In this document: positions 14,897 through 15,120 of the stretch, piece after piece
Layout of the letters: the number at the start of each line of letters is the position of its first letter
Numbering within the stretch: the stretch's first letter is position 1
NCBI GenBank assembly: GCA_002404345.1
Contig: DHJN01000022.1
Span: 7,190 to 22,309 of the forward strand
Reading direction: 5' to 3'
DNA from: Actinobacteria bacterium UBA4719
GTDB lineage: Bacteria; Actinomycetota; Actinomycetes; Actinomycetales; Dermatophilaceae
DNA: 15,120 nucleotides
Position numbers and translations under genes: made by a program
The notes under the pieces: generated by a model
Database searches by the model: none
Seen by the model: only the letters and a program-made list of their open reading frames with translations
What the model was told of the DNA's origin: nothing

Positions 14897-14909
14897 TTAA
14901 ATTTATGTA
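14897..14909 (+). promoter_or_regulatory. AT-rich candidate -10 region
   Basis: TTAAATTTATGTA stands out in GC-rich surroundings and contains TAAATT (14898-14903), a TANNNT match. GTGACC at 14879-14884 is a poor -35 candidate. It is the most likely promoter for the leader ORF that starts at 14962. Confidence 0.3.
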
Positions 14910-14961
14910 GGCGACCCTCACCGCACGGCGTCGCGAGAGAGCCGGAAGAAAGGGTTGGGAC

Positions 14962-15003
14962 ATGAGCTTTCTTGGTTGTTGCACGACGGACCGACCCTCA
15001 TGA
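14962..15003 (+). CDS. 13-codon leader ORF with tandem Cys codons
   Basis: The ORF encodes MSFLGCCTTDRPS. It is preceded by GAAAGGG, 7 nt before the ATG, which is a usable ribosome binding site. Its TGA overlaps the next start codon as ATGA (15000-15003). The downstream gene has no Shine-Dalgarno sequence of its own, so its translation would depend on ribosomes finishing this leader. The adjacent TGT-TGC codons recall cysteine-responsive leader peptides described in mycobacteria, but two Cys codons are few. It is too short to be certain it is translated. Confidence 0.4.
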   Translation: MSFLGCCTTDRPS

Positions 15004-15120
15004 CCCCCACGCTCGTCTGGGCGCTCCTCGCGGTCATCGCCATCGCCATCGCCATCGTCTTCGGCATCGGCAGGGTCATCGCCGCTGACAAGGCGAGGGC
15101 CGAGGCTCTCCCTGCGCCGG
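15000..15120 (+). CDS. Unidentified membrane protein, N-terminus only (runs off the right edge)
   Basis: From ATG at 15000 the frame is open to the window end: 40 residues starting MTPTLVWALLAVIAIAIAIV, a single membrane helix, then GIGRVIAADKARAEALPAP. The helix is encoded partly by a GCCATC hexanucleotide repeat (15036-15059). A TTG at 14955 in the same frame is an alternative start, but it lies directly against the purine-rich stretch and is less convincing. Forty residues are too few to assign a family; an N-terminally anchored protein is all that can be said. Confidence 0.6.
   Translation, partial: MTPTLVWALLAVIAIAIAIVFGIGRVIAADKARAEALPAP

Larger units (their letters stand above)
13985..14961. 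other. Long gene-free region with regulatory-looking palindromes
   Basis: These 977 bases contain open frames on both strands, but none shows a family resemblance, signal peptide or convincing ribosome binding site, and they contradict one another. Within the region are a DnaA-box-like cluster (14146-14197), a 12-bp palindrome ACCCCTTGGGGT (14333-14344), a Crp-type site (14769-14784), a hairpin (14856-14884) and an AT-rich stretch (14897-14909). From about 14228 to 14750 I see nothing I can name. It could be a remnant of horizontally acquired DNA. Confidence 0.5.

Overview
The window is high-GC DNA with actinobacterial gene families and gene order: divergent tadA/upp, a three-gene pntA1-pntA2-pntB transhydrogenase, fused acetyl-CoA carboxyltransferase (AccD-AccA type) beside a stand-alone biotin carrier, and several start codons that look leaderless. 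A Micrococcales-type bacterium (for example Intrasporangiaceae) is a reasonable guess, but it rests on gene families only, not on any search.

Layout. 1-1086: tadA (minus, running off the left edge) and upp (plus) diverge with overlapping start codons. 1126-2158: a promoter, a 56-aa small membrane protein and a PH-domain membrane protein form a two-gene operon. 2302-3355: an APC-family amino-acid permease that has lost its first membrane segments and is broken. 3342-6189 (minus): a complete proton-translocating NAD(P) transhydrogenase operon with 4-nt ATGA overlaps. 6298-7426: a nickel/cobalt transporter preceded by a good match to a nickel-responsive Nur operator.

7427-9624 is a decaying accessory island. 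It holds a secreted-protein pseudogene (in-frame TAG plus a small frameshift), a C-terminal fragment of a second exported-type protein, and a 67-bp imperfect palindrome. 9624-12533 (minus) holds pirin, a 73-aa biotin carrier and the fused carboxyltransferase. 12613-12651 is a very strong terminator hairpin facing a minus-strand gene for a secreted protein with two tandem type-1 copper (cupredoxin) domains and Thr/Pro linkers, now split over three frames (12686-13984). About 980 bp without a recognisable gene follow (13985-14961), containing a cluster of DnaA-box-like words, a perfect 13-bp inverted repeat and an exact Crp/GlxR-type palindrome. At the right edge a 13-codon leader ORF with tandem Cys codons overlaps, by ATGA, the start of an unidentified membrane protein.

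How it fits together. The intact genes are housekeeping: nucleotide salvage, tRNA editing, NADPH supply, nickel uptake and malonyl-CoA-type carboxylation. Frame damage is confined to four accessory loci (the permease, two exported proteins and the cupredoxin protein), and some lesions look like slippage or deletion at short direct repeats. I do not see an undescribed defence or mobile system. The most interesting signals are the Nur-box/leaderless nicT promoter, the two-Cys leader ORF at the right edge, the cupredoxin domains with a C-X2-H-X15-M ligand loop, and the pattern of selective gene decay.
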